The notes: generated from the letters alone by a model not told the origin. Shown: positions 26,355 to 35,430, counted from the stretch's first letter. The stretch: 64,000 bases of DNA from Microcaldota archaeon (GCA_021811435.1 JAJZOR010000004.1:45876-109875); one strand, 5' to 3'. Made by a program: numbers and translations.

Positions 26355-26621
26355 GTGGAGGATGAGAAGAAGGTTGCAGCCCTAATAGACCAGATAACAC
26401 GCCAGATGGACTCTCTGATAGGCGATACGACTGTGCCAAAAAATGTCAGGGGCGCGGTTGGAGAAGCCAGGAAGAAACTCAATGAAAACGGTGAGTACAC
26501 CATCAGGGTAGCAGGTGCGATTTATAGCATAGACGTAGTGAGCAATGACATAAACCTGCCGCCACAGGCACGCACCATGCTGTGGAACATACTGAGCATG
26601 CTTGAGTCTATAAAGGATTAG
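26355..26621 (+). CDS. UPF0147 family protein
   Basis: An 88-residue helical archaeal protein with the family signature DTTVPKNVRGAVGEARKKL and a C-terminal LPPQARTMLWNILSMLESI. The function is unknown. GTG 26355 is preferred because GGGGTG ends 6 nt upstream; the in-frame GTG at 26346 overlaps that site. The stop TAG is immediately followed by the PolD small-subunit ATG, so it heads a replication operon and may be co-translated with it. Confidence 0.82.
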   Translation: MEDEKKVAALIDQITRQMDSLIGDTTVPKNVRGAVGEARKKLNENGEYTIRVAGAIYSIDVVSNDINLPPQARTMLWNILSMLESIKD

Positions 26622-28133
26622 ATGTCTGATGAAACATACTTCAAGGAACTCACTACTAAACTGTCACAGGCGAGGATATTCCTATCGGGGGATGCAAGAA
26701 CCGCCGTGGTTGATGGGATAGACGTAGACATTCTCGTTTCAAAGATAATAGAGGGCCACAAGACTTCGCAGGGAGCAGTGTTCGTGGACTCTGAAGAGAT
26801 AGGGGAGATAATAAGGGACATAATGAATGAGAAGAACCCAGAACCGATAGAGGTTGCACGGAAAGCGGAATTCGTGCCTATTGCAGCAGAATTCGACGCG
26901 GAATACGTGATACATGACGTTAACCCTGAACAGACCAGCGGGGACATCAATGATTTTGTAACTTATTTTAGAGACAGAATGGAGAAGATACGCACGATAC
27001 TTGAAACGAACAGGAACAATGTATATGGCTTCGTGAAGACGTTAGAGTCTATCAAAAGCTTCACGAACGGCAGGGAGGTGGCGCTTGTCGGCATTGTAAC
27101 CAGCAGGATAGTAACCAAAAACGGCAACATGATGGCCATACTCGAGGACGAGACAGGCGAGGTAAAAGTCATGTTCATGAACGGTTCAAATCCCAAATCC
27201 AAGGAACTGTTCGAAAAGGCCGGGCACATAGCCAATGACGAGGTAATAGCGATAAGGGGCAAGGTATCAAGCATATTCGTCATTGCCAACGAAATAGTAT
27301 GGCCCGACATACCAATAAAGGAGAAGAAGTTCTCGGAGAAGGACACTGCGATAGCTTTCCTTTCGGATGTGCACGTCGGGAGCAAGCTTTTTATGGACAG
27401 GAATTTCTCTTACATGATCAGGTGGCTTAACGGCAGCATAGACAAATACGCCGAGCTGGCTGGTAAAGTCAAGTATGTCATAATGGCGGGTGACGTAGCC
27501 GACGGCATAGGGGTTTACCCCGGACAGGACAGGGATCTTGCCATACAGGATGTCTATGCCCAGTACAAGCTGCTGTTCAACCTCATAGACGCCATACCTG
27601 ATTACGTGCATGTGTTTGTATTGCCAGGCAATCATGATGCCGTCCAAAGGGCGGAGCCGCAGCCGCCGCTGAGTGCCGACGTAGTAGGCGACTTCAAGAA
27701 AGACAACGTGCATATAGTGTCCAATCCGGCGTACATGAAACTTGACGGGTTGGATGTGTTATCATATCATGGCACATCGCTCGACTCCATAATAAGCGCG
27801 ATACCGAACAATAGCTATGCGAGGCCGGAGAAGGCGATGGTCGAGCTATTGAAGCGCAGGCACCTCTCTCCGATATACGGAGGGAATGTGATTGTGCCGA
27901 GCAAAAAGGACAACATGGTAATAGACAAGGTGCCGGACATACTCCACATGGGCCACATACACAAGAACGGCCTGACTGAATACCATGGGGTGGACGTGGT
28001 AAACAGCGGCACATGGCAGGGCAGGACGGATTTCCAGATAAGGCAGGGCCACGTGCCATCGCCTTGCGTAATGCCGGTATTCGAAATGAAGTCGCACAGG
28101 TTCACATCGATAAACTTCGGCGAGGGGCTGTAG
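26622..28133 (+). CDS. polB: DNA polymerase D small subunit (DP1), 3'-5' exonuclease
   Basis: The 503-residue subunit has an OB-fold (GREVALVGIVTSRIVTKNGN) and a calcineurin-like phosphoesterase domain. The metal ligands are all present: FLSDVHVGS, MAGDVADGIG, VLPGNHDAV, SYHGTS and MGHIHKNG, so proofreading exonuclease activity should be intact. The N-terminal part (about 130 residues) is the flexible region seen in other archaea. It lies between UPF0147 (0-bp gap) and the large subunit (9-bp gap), an uncommon arrangement in which both PolD subunits are adjacent. Confidence 0.95.
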   Translation: MSDETYFKELTTKLSQARIFLSGDARTAVVDGIDVDILVSKIIEGHKTSQGAVFVDSEEIGEIIRDIMNEKNPEPIEVARKAEFVPIAAEFDAEYVIHDVNPEQTSGDINDFVTYFRDRMEKIRTILETNRNNVYGFVKTLESIKSFTNGREVALVGIVTSRIVTKNGNMMAILEDETGEVKVMFMNGSNPKSKELFEKAGHIANDEVIAIRGKVSSIFVIANEIVWPDIPIKEKKFSEKDTAIAFLSDVHVGSKLFMDRNFSYMIRWLNGSIDKYAELAGKVKYVIMAGDVADGIGVYPGQDRDLAIQDVYAQYKLLFNLIDAIPDYVHVFVLPGNHDAVQRAEPQPPLSADVVGDFKKDNVHIVSNPAYMKLDGLDVLSYHGTSLDSIISAIPNNSYARPEKAMVELLKRRHLSPIYGGNVIVPSKKDNMVIDKVPDILHMGHIHKNGLTEYHGVDVVNSGTWQGRTDFQIRQGHVPSPCVMPVFEMKSHRFTSINFGEGL

Positions 28134-28142
28134 GTCGTTGCA

Positions 28143-31100
28143 ATGGACACGAAAGAGTATTTTGCGCTGCTCACCGAAAAATTCGACAAAGCCTATGAGG
28201 TGGCGGAGGGGGCAAGAAGCAGGGGATACGACCCGGAACTGCATGTAGAAGTGAAGCCTGCGCCGGATCTGGCCACTAGGGTGGAGGGGATAATAGGAAT
28301 AAGCGGCCTTGCAGAGGTCATCAAGGGCAAGAGCGCGAAGTCCAGGCAAGACCTTGCTTTCGAAATGGTAAAGGAAGTGTGCACCAACCAGCGCTTCGAG
28401 ATGAACACCAAGGCCAGGCTCACGTTGGCCGTAAGGGTCGGGCTCTCGATACTTACGGAGGGCATACTGGTAGCCCCGACTGAAGGGATGCAGGGAGTGG
28501 AACTCCACAAGAACTCCGACGGCTCGGATTATATATCAATAATGTACGCGGGCCCTATAAGGGGCGCCGGCGGCACGAGCGCCGCGTTGTCGGTCGCGCT
28601 GGCCGATTACGGCAGGAAGATACTCGGCATAGGTGTCTACAAGGCCCAACAGAGCGAGATAGAACGCTACCTTGAGGAGATAATGCTGTACCATTCTAGG
28701 GTGGCCAGGCTCCAGTACCTGCCCAGCGAGGACGATATGCGCATGATACTTCAAAACTGCCCGGTATGCGTGGACGGCGTCCCCACGGAGGATATGGAGA
28801 TAGGCATCCACAGGAACATAAAGAGGCTTGACGCGAACGGGAAGCAGCAGATGATAACCAACAAGATACGCGGCGGGGTGGGGCTTGTGCTGTGCGAGGG
28901 TATAGCGCAGAAGGCGAAAAGCGTGCTGAAGTACACGAAAGCGGTAGACCTCAATTGGACTTGGCTCAACAACATCATAAAAGTTGACAAGGCCACTTCG
29001 ACCGTTGAGCGCGGCGAGTCGAAGAAGGAGGCCGTGTTCCTGCAGGAACTGGTGGCCGGAAGGCCTGTGCTCGCGTACCCGGACTACCCCGGCAGCTTCA
29101 GACTCAGATACGGGAGGTCAAGGCTCACCGGCATAGCGGCCAAGGGGTTCAATCCCGCGACCATGCTGCTGCTGGAGGAATTCATAGCTTCCGGCACGCA
29201 GATAAAGGTGGAAAAGCCGGGAAAGGGGTGCATAGCGATGCCGGTTGACTCGATAGAGGGGCCGTTCGTCAAGCTCGTCTCCGGGGAGGCGTTTAAGGTC
29301 AACACGGCAGCAAAGGCGCTGGAGGTCAAGGACAGGATATCGAAGATAATATCCGTGGGCGACATCCTGATAACCTATGGCGACTTCAAGAAGACCAATA
29401 CGCCCCTGCAGCCAACGAGCTACGTCGAGGAGTATTGGCTCGAGGAGCTGCTGGCAGCAGGTTACAGCGGCGCAGCGCCCGAGATAAAGACATTCGCGGA
29501 CGCGTTAGCGCTCTCCAAGAGGTACGGCGTGCCGATGCACCCGCTGTTCACCTACGAGTACCAGGACATAGCAATCGAGGAGCTCAAGGCGATTGCGGAA
29601 GAAGCGGCGAAAAGCTTGGCAAATGCAAAAAACCTATACGAGCTGGATTCGATAGAGCTTGGCGCGGGCGAAGGCAGCATCGAGAGGCTTAGGGCGCCGA
29701 TCGAGAGGCTGTGCATACCGCACTTCGACAACAAAAGCAGCATAGTGATCAGCGGCGACGATGCCAGGAGCCTCGCAGCGGCGCTGGGACTGGTCGACTC
29801 CGACGGCAATTTTGTAAGCAGTGAAAAGGCGCTGGAAAGCTACGGCTCAGCGCAGAACACGATAGAAGCGATAAACAACGCCTCGCCGTTCAAGGTAAGG
29901 AGGCGGTCGACAAGGATAGGCGGGAGGATAGGGAGGCCGGAGAAGGCCAGGGAGAGGCTTATGAAGCCTGCGCCGCATATCCTATTCCCTGTGGGCGAGT
30001 TCGGAGGCAAAGAGCGTAGCGTCTACAAGGCGTATAGCGAGGACAGGAAGCGGTTCGGGCTGCCAAAGATAGAAGTGGAATTGCCGAGGTACAAGTGCTC
30101 CGTTGGAGGGGAGGGCACCGAGACAGTTTTCTGCAGCGCACATAACTGCAGAGCCGAGGTGGAGAGAGTCTGCAGGACTTGCGGCAGGAAGAGCAGAACT
30201 GGGATTTGCGAGAATTGCGGCGGCAAGACATCAGGCTACGAACCTAGGAAGATGGACCTAGTGGCGAGCGTAGACAAGGCGCTGTCGAACCTAGGCATGC
30301 AGAGCATCCCGAAGGCTTTCAAGGGCGTGAAGGGGCTATCGAGCCTTGATAAGACGCCGGAACCGCTGGAGAAGGGCATACTCCGGAGCATGTTTGGGGT
30401 TTTCATATTCAAGGACGGGACTGCGCGTTTCGACGCGACAGACGCTCCTATAACGCATTTCTATCCAAGCGAAATAGGTACCAGCGTGGAGCGCCTGAAG
30501 GAGCTCGGCTACACGATGGACACTGAAGGGAGGCCGCTGGAGCGTCCGGACCAGCTTGTGGAGCTAAAGCACCAGGACCTCATATTGAACAGGGGAGGCG
30601 CGGCGTACATGCTCAACGTCGCGAAGTTCATCGACGAGCTTCTGGTGCGCTACTACAAGATGCAGCCGTTCTACAACGTAAATTCCGTGGACGGCATGGT
30701 AGGGCATTTTGTGGTGAGCCTCTCGCCGCACACCTCAGCAGGCGTATTGGGCAGGATAATAGGATTCACTGAAGCGAACGTCGGGCTTGCGCATCCGTAT
30801 GTCATATGCGCCAGGAGGAGAAACTGTGACGGCGACGAGGACACGGTAATGCTGCTGCTCGACATGCTCATAAACTTCTCGCGAAGGTACCTGCCGACTT
30901 CGGTCGGTGGCACAATGGACGCCCCGCTCATATTGACTATCCATGTTGCTCCTGAAGAGGTGGACGACGAGGTGCACAGCATGGAAGTGGTAGACAGGTA
31001 CGGCCTGAACTTCTACAGGAAGACGCTCGAATACGCCGTACCGGGGGAGGTTTCGGTAGGGCTTGTTTCAGACAGGCTCAACAAGGACTCCGTGTTCCAC

Positions 31101-31595
31101 GACCTCCTGTTCACCCACGCCAGCGGGCCCACGGCGCTTGCCGACGCGCCCAAGAGGAGCATGTACACGAAACTCAAGACGATGCACGAGAAGGTCGACA
31201 TGCAGTTCAGGCTGGCTGACAAACTCGCATGCGTTAACAGGACAGACACAGCAAGAAGGCTCATACTTAGCCACTTCATACCGGACCTGATGGGCAATTT
31301 GCACTCATACTCTAAGCAGACATTCAGGTGCGTATCATGCAACGCGAAGTACAGGAGGGTGCCACTCATAGGCAAGTGCAAAAGATGCAAGGGCAAGCTA
31401 CTGCTGACGATAAACAAGGGCGGGATAGAGAAGTACCTTACGATGGCGATATCACTTGGAGACAGGTACGATGTTGAGCCGTACATAAAGCAGAGGCTGG
31501 CGCTGCTGAAGGACGAGATAGAGCATATATTCGGCGGGCTTGGCAGCGTGGGCGAGTTCGGCACGAAGCAGTTCAACCTCGCGAAGTTCATGTGA
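28143..31595 (+). CDS. polC: DNA polymerase D large subunit (DP2)
   Basis: The 1150-residue catalytic subunit of the archaeal replicative PolD. The active-site loop NCDGDED lies at residues 894-900 and carries the catalytic aspartates. Zinc-binding segments CRTCGRKSRTGICENCGG (middle) and CVSCNAKYRRV..CKRCKGK (C-terminal) are present. The length is normal and no intein interrupts it. It forms an operon with DP1. A short charged gene with its own box A follows. Confidence 0.96.
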   Translation: MDTKEYFALLTEKFDKAYEVAEGARSRGYDPELHVEVKPAPDLATRVEGIIGISGLAEVIKGKSAKSRQDLAFEMVKEVCTNQRFEMNTKARLTLAVRVGLSILTEGILVAPTEGMQGVELHKNSDGSDYISIMYAGPIRGAGGTSAALSVALADYGRKILGIGVYKAQQSEIERYLEEIMLYHSRVARLQYLPSEDDMRMILQNCPVCVDGVPTEDMEIGIHRNIKRLDANGKQQMITNKIRGGVGLVLCEGIAQKAKSVLKYTKAVDLNWTWLNNIIKVDKATSTVERGESKKEAVFLQELVAGRPVLAYPDYPGSFRLRYGRSRLTGIAAKGFNPATMLLLEEFIASGTQIKVEKPGKGCIAMPVDSIEGPFVKLVSGEAFKVNTAAKALEVKDRISKIISVGDILITYGDFKKTNTPLQPTSYVEEYWLEELLAAGYSGAAPEIKTFADALALSKRYGVPMHPLFTYEYQDIAIEELKAIAEEAAKSLANAKNLYELDSIELGAGEGSIERLRAPIERLCIPHFDNKSSIVISGDDARSLAAALGLVDSDGNFVSSEKALESYGSAQNTIEAINNASPFKVRRRSTRIGGRIGRPEKARERLMKPAPHILFPVGEFGGKERSVYKAYSEDRKRFGLPKIEVELPRYKCSVGGEGTETVFCSAHNCRAEVERVCRTCGRKSRTGICENCGGKTSGYEPRKMDLVASVDKALSNLGMQSIPKAFKGVKGLSSLDKTPEPLEKGILRSMFGVFIFKDGTARFDATDAPITHFYPSEIGTSVERLKELGYTMDTEGRPLERPDQLVELKHQDLILNRGGAAYMLNVAKFIDELLVRYYKMQPFYNVNSVDGMVGHFVVSLSPHTSAGVLGRIIGFTEANVGLAHPYVICARRRNCDGDEDTVMLLLDMLINFSRRYLPTSVGGTMDAPLILTIHVAPEEVDDEVHSMEVVDRYGLNFYRKTLEYAVPGEVSVGLVSDRLNKDSVFHDLLFTHASGPTALADAPKRSMYTKLKTMHEKVDMQFRLADKLACVNRTDTARRLILSHFIPDLMGNLHSYSKQTFRCVSCNAKYRRVPLIGKCKRCKGKLLLTINKGGIEKYLTMAISLGDRYDVEPYIKQRLALLKDEIEHIFGGLGSVGEFGTKQFNLAKFM

Positions 31596-31666
31596 GTCCG
31601 ATGCGGATTGCGAGGCGGCGACCTTTTACGCGGATTTGGCATTGCTAATCCTGATTGCACAAAAGC

Positions 31667-31675
31667 CTTAAATAG
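31667..31675 (+). promoter_or_regulatory. box A of the 33-aa gene
   Basis: CTTAAATAG lies about 40 bp before ATG 31710, with a GGGTGCTGG ribosome binding site between. This independent promoter argues that the small downstream frame is a real gene. Confidence 0.45.
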
Positions 31676-31709
31676 CGTTTTGCGCCCTAGCACTATAACG
31701 GGTGCTGGA

Positions 31710-31811
31710 ATGGCAAAACTAGAAAAACTGGAGAAGGAGGATAGGATAGACGAGGAATCGGAGGAGGAGCAGGCAGAGCTCGAAACAAAGAGCGCAAAAC
31801 GCAAGAAATGA
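31710..31811 (+). CDS. 33-aa highly charged small protein
   Basis: The frame starts MAKLEKLEKEDRIDEE, continues with a Glu-rich middle and ends SAKRKK, so almost every residue is charged. It has its own box A, an SD-like GGGTG and a hairpin terminator (31841-31871), which together support expression. No family is recognised. Confidence 0.6.
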   Translation: MAKLEKLEKEDRIDEESEEEQAELETKSAKRKK

Positions 31812-31840
31812 CTCCCTCAAAACTCTTTTGCGATGATGCC

Positions 31841-31871
31841 ATGGCGCCGTAGCGCGCCATATTTTTTGTTT
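31841..31871 (+). terminator. intrinsic terminator after the 33-aa gene
   Basis: ATGGCGC (31841-31847) and GCGCCAT (31854-31860) make a 7-bp stem with a 6-nt loop, followed by ATTTTTTGTTT. This is a compact hairpin-plus-T-run of bacterial form. Confidence 0.6.
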
Positions 31872-31948
31872 GGATGCCGGAAGCCGCCCGGATCTCTTCC
31901 TAAAAAAGATCAGATATGTTGTATTGGATATCGCTATAGGAGTTCGAT

Positions 31949-32398
31949 ATGACGCTGATCGCACTGATACCCCACAGGGACGGCGTGCTCTCACTTTCGG
32001 ATAGCAGATGCAGTTATTATCCGAATGGTTATTACAGCTTCGGCAGGTCCGAAAAAGGCGTTGGGCAGAAGCGGATAGTGAAATGGTTAGTTTCTAGAGA
32101 CCGGGGCCGTGCAGTTTCGCTTTCAGGCGCTGTCGACATCGCCAAAGCGTCGGCCAAAATCTTGGAGGGCAAGGATTTTGATTCGGCCAAGCGGTTCATG
32201 AATGGAAAGATGATTGGGGACAGTAGCTTGGTCGGGCAGCCCAATGGATCCTTCAGGGATGCTGGCAAGAAGCCCGGGCCAGAGAAGCAGGTAAGCAAGA
32301 GCTCAGGCCAGTCTCCATTACATGAATCGCTTTGCCGCAGCCATTTCATCTGCGTGAATCGAGCAGCTTGGCCATGCCTTTCGCGTCGGCGGTGTTGA
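31949..32398 (+). pseudogene. truncated Ntn-hydrolase/proteasome-like fragment (tentative)
   Basis: The N-terminus MTLIALIPHRDGVLSLSDSR resembles proteasome-beta/Anbu-like Ntn hydrolases: a Thr nucleophile after Met, and the DGVxLxSDSR strand-turn. A later RAVSLSGAVDIAKASAKIL fits the S-G-xxxD helix of such folds. After about residue 110 the sequence loses any pattern and runs antisense into the end of polX. It is most simply a C-terminally truncated remnant. An AT-rich promoter-like stretch lies upstream. Confidence 0.35.
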
Positions 32399-34082
32399 AG
32401 ACCCTGCCTTTGGTAAGCCATCCCCTCCTGGCCGTACCCACGCCGTACCGCAGGAAGCCGAAATGCGAGGTGCTGTGCGAGTCGGAGTCTATCGAGAATG
32501 CCACTTTGTACCTGGACGCGAGCATTATGTTCGTGTCGTTGAGGTCCAGCCTGCTGGGGAACGCGTCTATCTCTAGCGCCACGTCGTTCCGTTCCGCGCA
32601 TTCGGCGACCTTGTCCAGCCGCAGTTGGTACGGTTCCCTGCCGTTTACCTCCCTGCCCGTAGGATGGCCGAGTATTGTGACCATGCCGCTGTCCAGCGCC
32701 TTCTCGATGCGCGCAGTCATCTCTGCCTCAGGCATCTTGAAAAACGAATGCACGGACCCGACCACGCAATCCATCTTCTTGAGCGTTGCGGGCTCGAGAT
32801 CCAGGGACCCGTCCTTCAATATGTCTACCTCCGCGCCCTTGAATATCATGAGTTTCCCTCCCAGCTTGTCGTTGAGCTTGTCGACCTTCTTGAAGAAATC
32901 GAGGAACTGACTGTCATTCATGCCGTGCGCCACTGGCAGACTCTTCGTGTGGTTCGTTACGGCGATGTACTGCAGGTGCGCGCCGATTGCCGCGTCCACC
33001 ATCTCTTCTATGGTGTTCGCGCCGTCGGTCTCCTTTGTATGCGTGTGCATGTCGCCCCTGATGTCGCCAAGCTCCACGAGCTTTGGTATCTTGTGCTCCT
33101 GCGCCAGCTTCACCTCGCCCCTGGCCTCGCGCATCTCTGGCGGCATCCATTGCATCCCCAGTATGCCGTATATCTCCGGCTCTTCCTTGCTCGATAGGAG
33201 CCTGCCCTTCCTGTCGAAGAGCCCGTACTCGTTCAGCTTGTACCCCTTCTTCACCGCTATCTGCCTCACCTGGACGTTGTGGTCCTTGCTGCCGGTGAAG
33301 TACTGCAGAGCAGCGCCGAAGCTGTCCGGCTCTATGACCCTGAGGTCGCAGCTCATGCCTATCTTGAGCCATGCCGTGGTCTTGGTGGGCCCGCTGACTA
33401 TGACCCGCTCGACCGATGGCAGCCTGGAGAACAGGTCCATCACCTTCTCCGGCTCCTTAGACGTGGCCAGTATGTCTAGGTCGCCCACCGTTTCGCGCAT
33501 GCGCCTGGCTGATCCCGCTATGAGCACCTTGTCGGCCAGGCCGCTCTTCGACAGCGCCTTGATTATCTGCTCCGCCTCAGGCATTGCATCGCCCAGAAGC
33601 AGCCTGCCCTTGCTCGACTCGCGCATCTGCAGCCCGGTTTCGAGCAGCTCCTCGCTCTTTTCGCCGAAGCCTGGAAGGCCCCTTATCTTGTGCTCCTGCA
33701 GCGCCTTCTTCAGGTCGTCTATGCCCTTTATCCCAAGCGCCTTGTAAAGCGCCACTGCAGTCTTTGGGCCCAGGCCCTGCACGCCAGTGAGCTCGCCCAT
33801 CCGTATGGGATACCTCTTCTTCAGCTCATCGAGCCGGGGTATGTTCCCGGTCTTTATGTACGCTTCTATCTTCTCTGCGAGGCCCTTGCCTATCCCCGGC
33901 AGCGCCATTAGCGCGCCCTTGCCGCCGCTGGCGTATATCTGCTCTACCGGCTCCTGCAGCGTGCCTATCGTAAGGGCTGCCTTCTTGTACGCCCTGACCT
34001 CAAACTTAGAGTTTGGGGTCTCGTCCACGCTTATCAGGTCGGCTATCTCCTCCAGCATGTCGGCCAATACCTTGTTGCTCAT
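32346..34082 (-). CDS. polX: family X DNA polymerase with PHP domain (PolX)
   Basis: The 578-residue protein is laid out as bacterial/archaeal PolX. It has an N-terminal 8-kDa-like domain with helix-hairpin-helix (LPGIGKGLAEKI, VQGLGPKTAVAL), then the nucleotidyltransferase site GSARRMRETVGDLDILAT. The C-terminal PHP domain has DMHTHTKETDG, VTNHTKSL, KGAEVDIL, GHPTG and SIDSDSH. It fills short gaps and the PHP part gives 3'-5' exonuclease or AP-endonuclease activity in base excision repair. It is divergent from the gene at 34144. Confidence 0.92.
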   Translation of the reverse strand: MSNKVLADMLEEIADLISVDETPNSKFEVRAYKKAALTIGTLQEPVEQIYASGGKGALMALPGIGKGLAEKIEAYIKTGNIPRLDELKKRYPIRMGELTGVQGLGPKTAVALYKALGIKGIDDLKKALQEHKIRGLPGFGEKSEELLETGLQMRESSKGRLLLGDAMPEAEQIIKALSKSGLADKVLIAGSARRMRETVGDLDILATSKEPEKVMDLFSRLPSVERVIVSGPTKTTAWLKIGMSCDLRVIEPDSFGAALQYFTGSKDHNVQVRQIAVKKGYKLNEYGLFDRKGRLLSSKEEPEIYGILGMQWMPPEMREARGEVKLAQEHKIPKLVELGDIRGDMHTHTKETDGANTIEEMVDAAIGAHLQYIAVTNHTKSLPVAHGMNDSQFLDFFKKVDKLNDKLGGKLMIFKGAEVDILKDGSLDLEPATLKKMDCVVGSVHSFFKMPEAEMTARIEKALDSGMVTILGHPTGREVNGREPYQLRLDKVAECAERNDVALEIDAFPSRLDLNDTNIMLASRYKVAFSIDSDSHSTSHFGFLRYGVGTARRGWLTKGRVFNTADAKGMAKLLDSRR

Positions 34083-34143
34083 TCAACACACCCAGCGACA
34101 GAGACCTAATCGCTATTTTATCACTTTGCTTCTATATTTATAT

Positions 34144-34761
34144 ATGGATGGGGACGACGCGAAACCGCGCGAGGACGCAATCGGGAAGGAGAAAGGCTAC
34201 GAGAGGCTGGGCAAGCTCAACCAAGTCTATCTCGCCATAATATCCAGGTACAAGGACTACATAGAGGACAAGGAGAGCATATCCGTAGCCGAGCTGCCCA
34301 TACTGATAACTCCCAAGGACAGGCTGGTCGCCAGGCTGGCGGACGACATAAGGAACTCGTTTGCGCAATACGACTATGAAAGCGACTTCAAGGAGGCCAG
34401 TATGAGGGCGTTCTCATTCGTCAGGGACAAAGTGGACGACGTGGCGCTGCCGCTGCAGTTCTGGCTGAGCGTCGAGGAGGTGCTGACCTTCATGGTAGGG
34501 GACACGATGGACAAGAACATACTTCTATGCAGCGTGCTGATAAGCCTTGGCAACCCATCCGCCAAGGTGCTTGCCGTCGTAAAGGACAACGCGCAGAGGA
34601 TACTGGTTTACTACGAGCTGGCAGGCAGGCTGCAGGTGTTCGAGCTTGACAAGGGCGCGAGAGAGTTCGGCAGCTTCGAAGAGCTTAAGAAGCACATAAG
34701 CGTGGATGACGACTCGACCGCGTACGAATTCAATGACAAGATGTACGTGGATATAAGCTGA
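34144..34761 (+). CDS. uncharacterised protein with degenerate transglutaminase-like fold
   Basis: The 205-residue protein has no named family that I recognise. Residues 96-165 follow the pattern of a transglutaminase-like core: PLQFWLSVEEVLTFMVGDTMDKNILLCSVLISLG, then AKVLAVVKDN and the LVYYELAGRLQVFELDKG strands. In active members the helix starts GDCxD; here Asp120-Thr121-Met122-Asp123 replaces the nucleophile Cys, and the usual His strand lacks His. A non-enzymatic binding role is inferred. ATG 34144 lies just after an AT-rich promoter and the transcript may be leaderless. Confidence 0.6.
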   Translation: MDGDDAKPREDAIGKEKGYERLGKLNQVYLAIISRYKDYIEDKESISVAELPILITPKDRLVARLADDIRNSFAQYDYESDFKEASMRAFSFVRDKVDDVALPLQFWLSVEEVLTFMVGDTMDKNILLCSVLISLGNPSAKVLAVVKDNAQRILVYYELAGRLQVFELDKGAREFGSFEELKKHISVDDDSTAYEFNDKMYVDIS

Positions 34762-34779
34762 CAGCTGCCTATGGCGATT

Positions 34780-34893
34780 TCAGCTGGGCGGGTATCTGGC
34801 CCTTTTCCTTTGGGCCCTGCGCAGCCGCCTGAGCTTCTGCATCCTGTATTTGTGGCCTATCTTCTTTTTTGATTTTGATATAGTCCTCTGCAT
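34780..34893 (-). CDS. 37-aa Arg/Lys-rich small protein downstream of hsp20
   Basis: ATG 34893 is preceded by GGTGA at ideal spacing and starts 18 nt after the hsp20 stop. The product starts MQRTISKSKKKIGHKYRMQK, followed by an RRLRRAQRKRAR stretch. Sixteen of 37 residues are Lys or Arg. Such composition fits an RNA- or ribosome-binding microprotein, though it does not match L39e or L41e as I know them. Cotranscription with hsp20 is likely. Confidence 0.6.
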   Translation of the reverse strand: MQRTISKSKKKIGHKYRMQKLRRLRRAQRKRARYPPS

Positions 34894-34911
34894 CAAATCA
34901 CCAGATGAACA

Positions 34912-35430
34912 TCATGCTATGGGTATGAGCTTAGGCTTACCGATCCTTGAGCCCCTCCTGAAAGTTACCTCCAGCACGCCGTTGTTGTACTTCGCCTTTG
35001 CGGTTTCAGGGTTTACGGCTTTCGGGAGCCGTATCTCTTTATGGTAGCTCCTATTTATGCTTTTTGCGTCTATCATGAGCATGGACTCCGTGGACTCTAG
35101 GGTTATCTGCTCCTTTGAGACGCCAGGCAGCTCCACCACCACTGTAAGCGCCTTCTCGCTCTCTATTATGTCCACGAGAGGCTCCCTCTCGTCCTTGCGC
35201 TGCGGGGCGCTGGCCTCCTGCCTGTTCAGGTTGCCGAACCTATCTACCACAGGCATGCCGTTCTGGTCAATCCTTATGTTGAAGCCATATATCATCGGCT
35301 GCTTGGAGCCCTCCATGCCCTCTATGCTCTTGGTGACGTCTTTTATGAACTTTGCCATGAAGTCGTTGAGCTGCGTGTAGTTTTCCGGCTCTGCGCCTGT
35401 TCCCTCCCTCCTTTTCTTGCCTTTTGGCAC
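34912..35430 (-). CDS. hsp20: small heat shock protein Hsp20
   Basis: The alpha-crystallin domain spans about residues 80-165: LVDIIESEKALTVVVELPGVSKEQITLESTESMLMIDAK and the KAVNPETAKAKYNNGVLEVTF hairpin. The C-terminal LIPIA supplies the IxI-type motif used for oligomer assembly. It prevents aggregation of unfolded protein without ATP. GTG 35430 is the start (GCGGTG upstream), with AT-rich AATAAATAATAAC as a probable promoter. A basic microprotein gene follows. Confidence 0.92.
   Translation of the reverse strand: MPKGKKRREGTGAEPENYTQLNDFMAKFIKDVTKSIEGMEGSKQPMIYGFNIRIDQNGMPVVDRFGNLNRQEASAPQRKDEREPLVDIIESEKALTVVVELPGVSKEQITLESTESMLMIDAKSINRSYHKEIRLPKAVNPETAKAKYNNGVLEVTFRRGSRIGKPKLIPIA

Noticed and set aside
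28143..31595. intein in PolD large subunit
   Set aside because: DP2 in some archaea carries inteins, but here the active-site region is continuous and the length is normal.
31013..31804. antisense frame across the end of polC
   Set aside because: Ser-rich shadow of the DP2 coding strand, crossing the promoter of the 33-aa gene.
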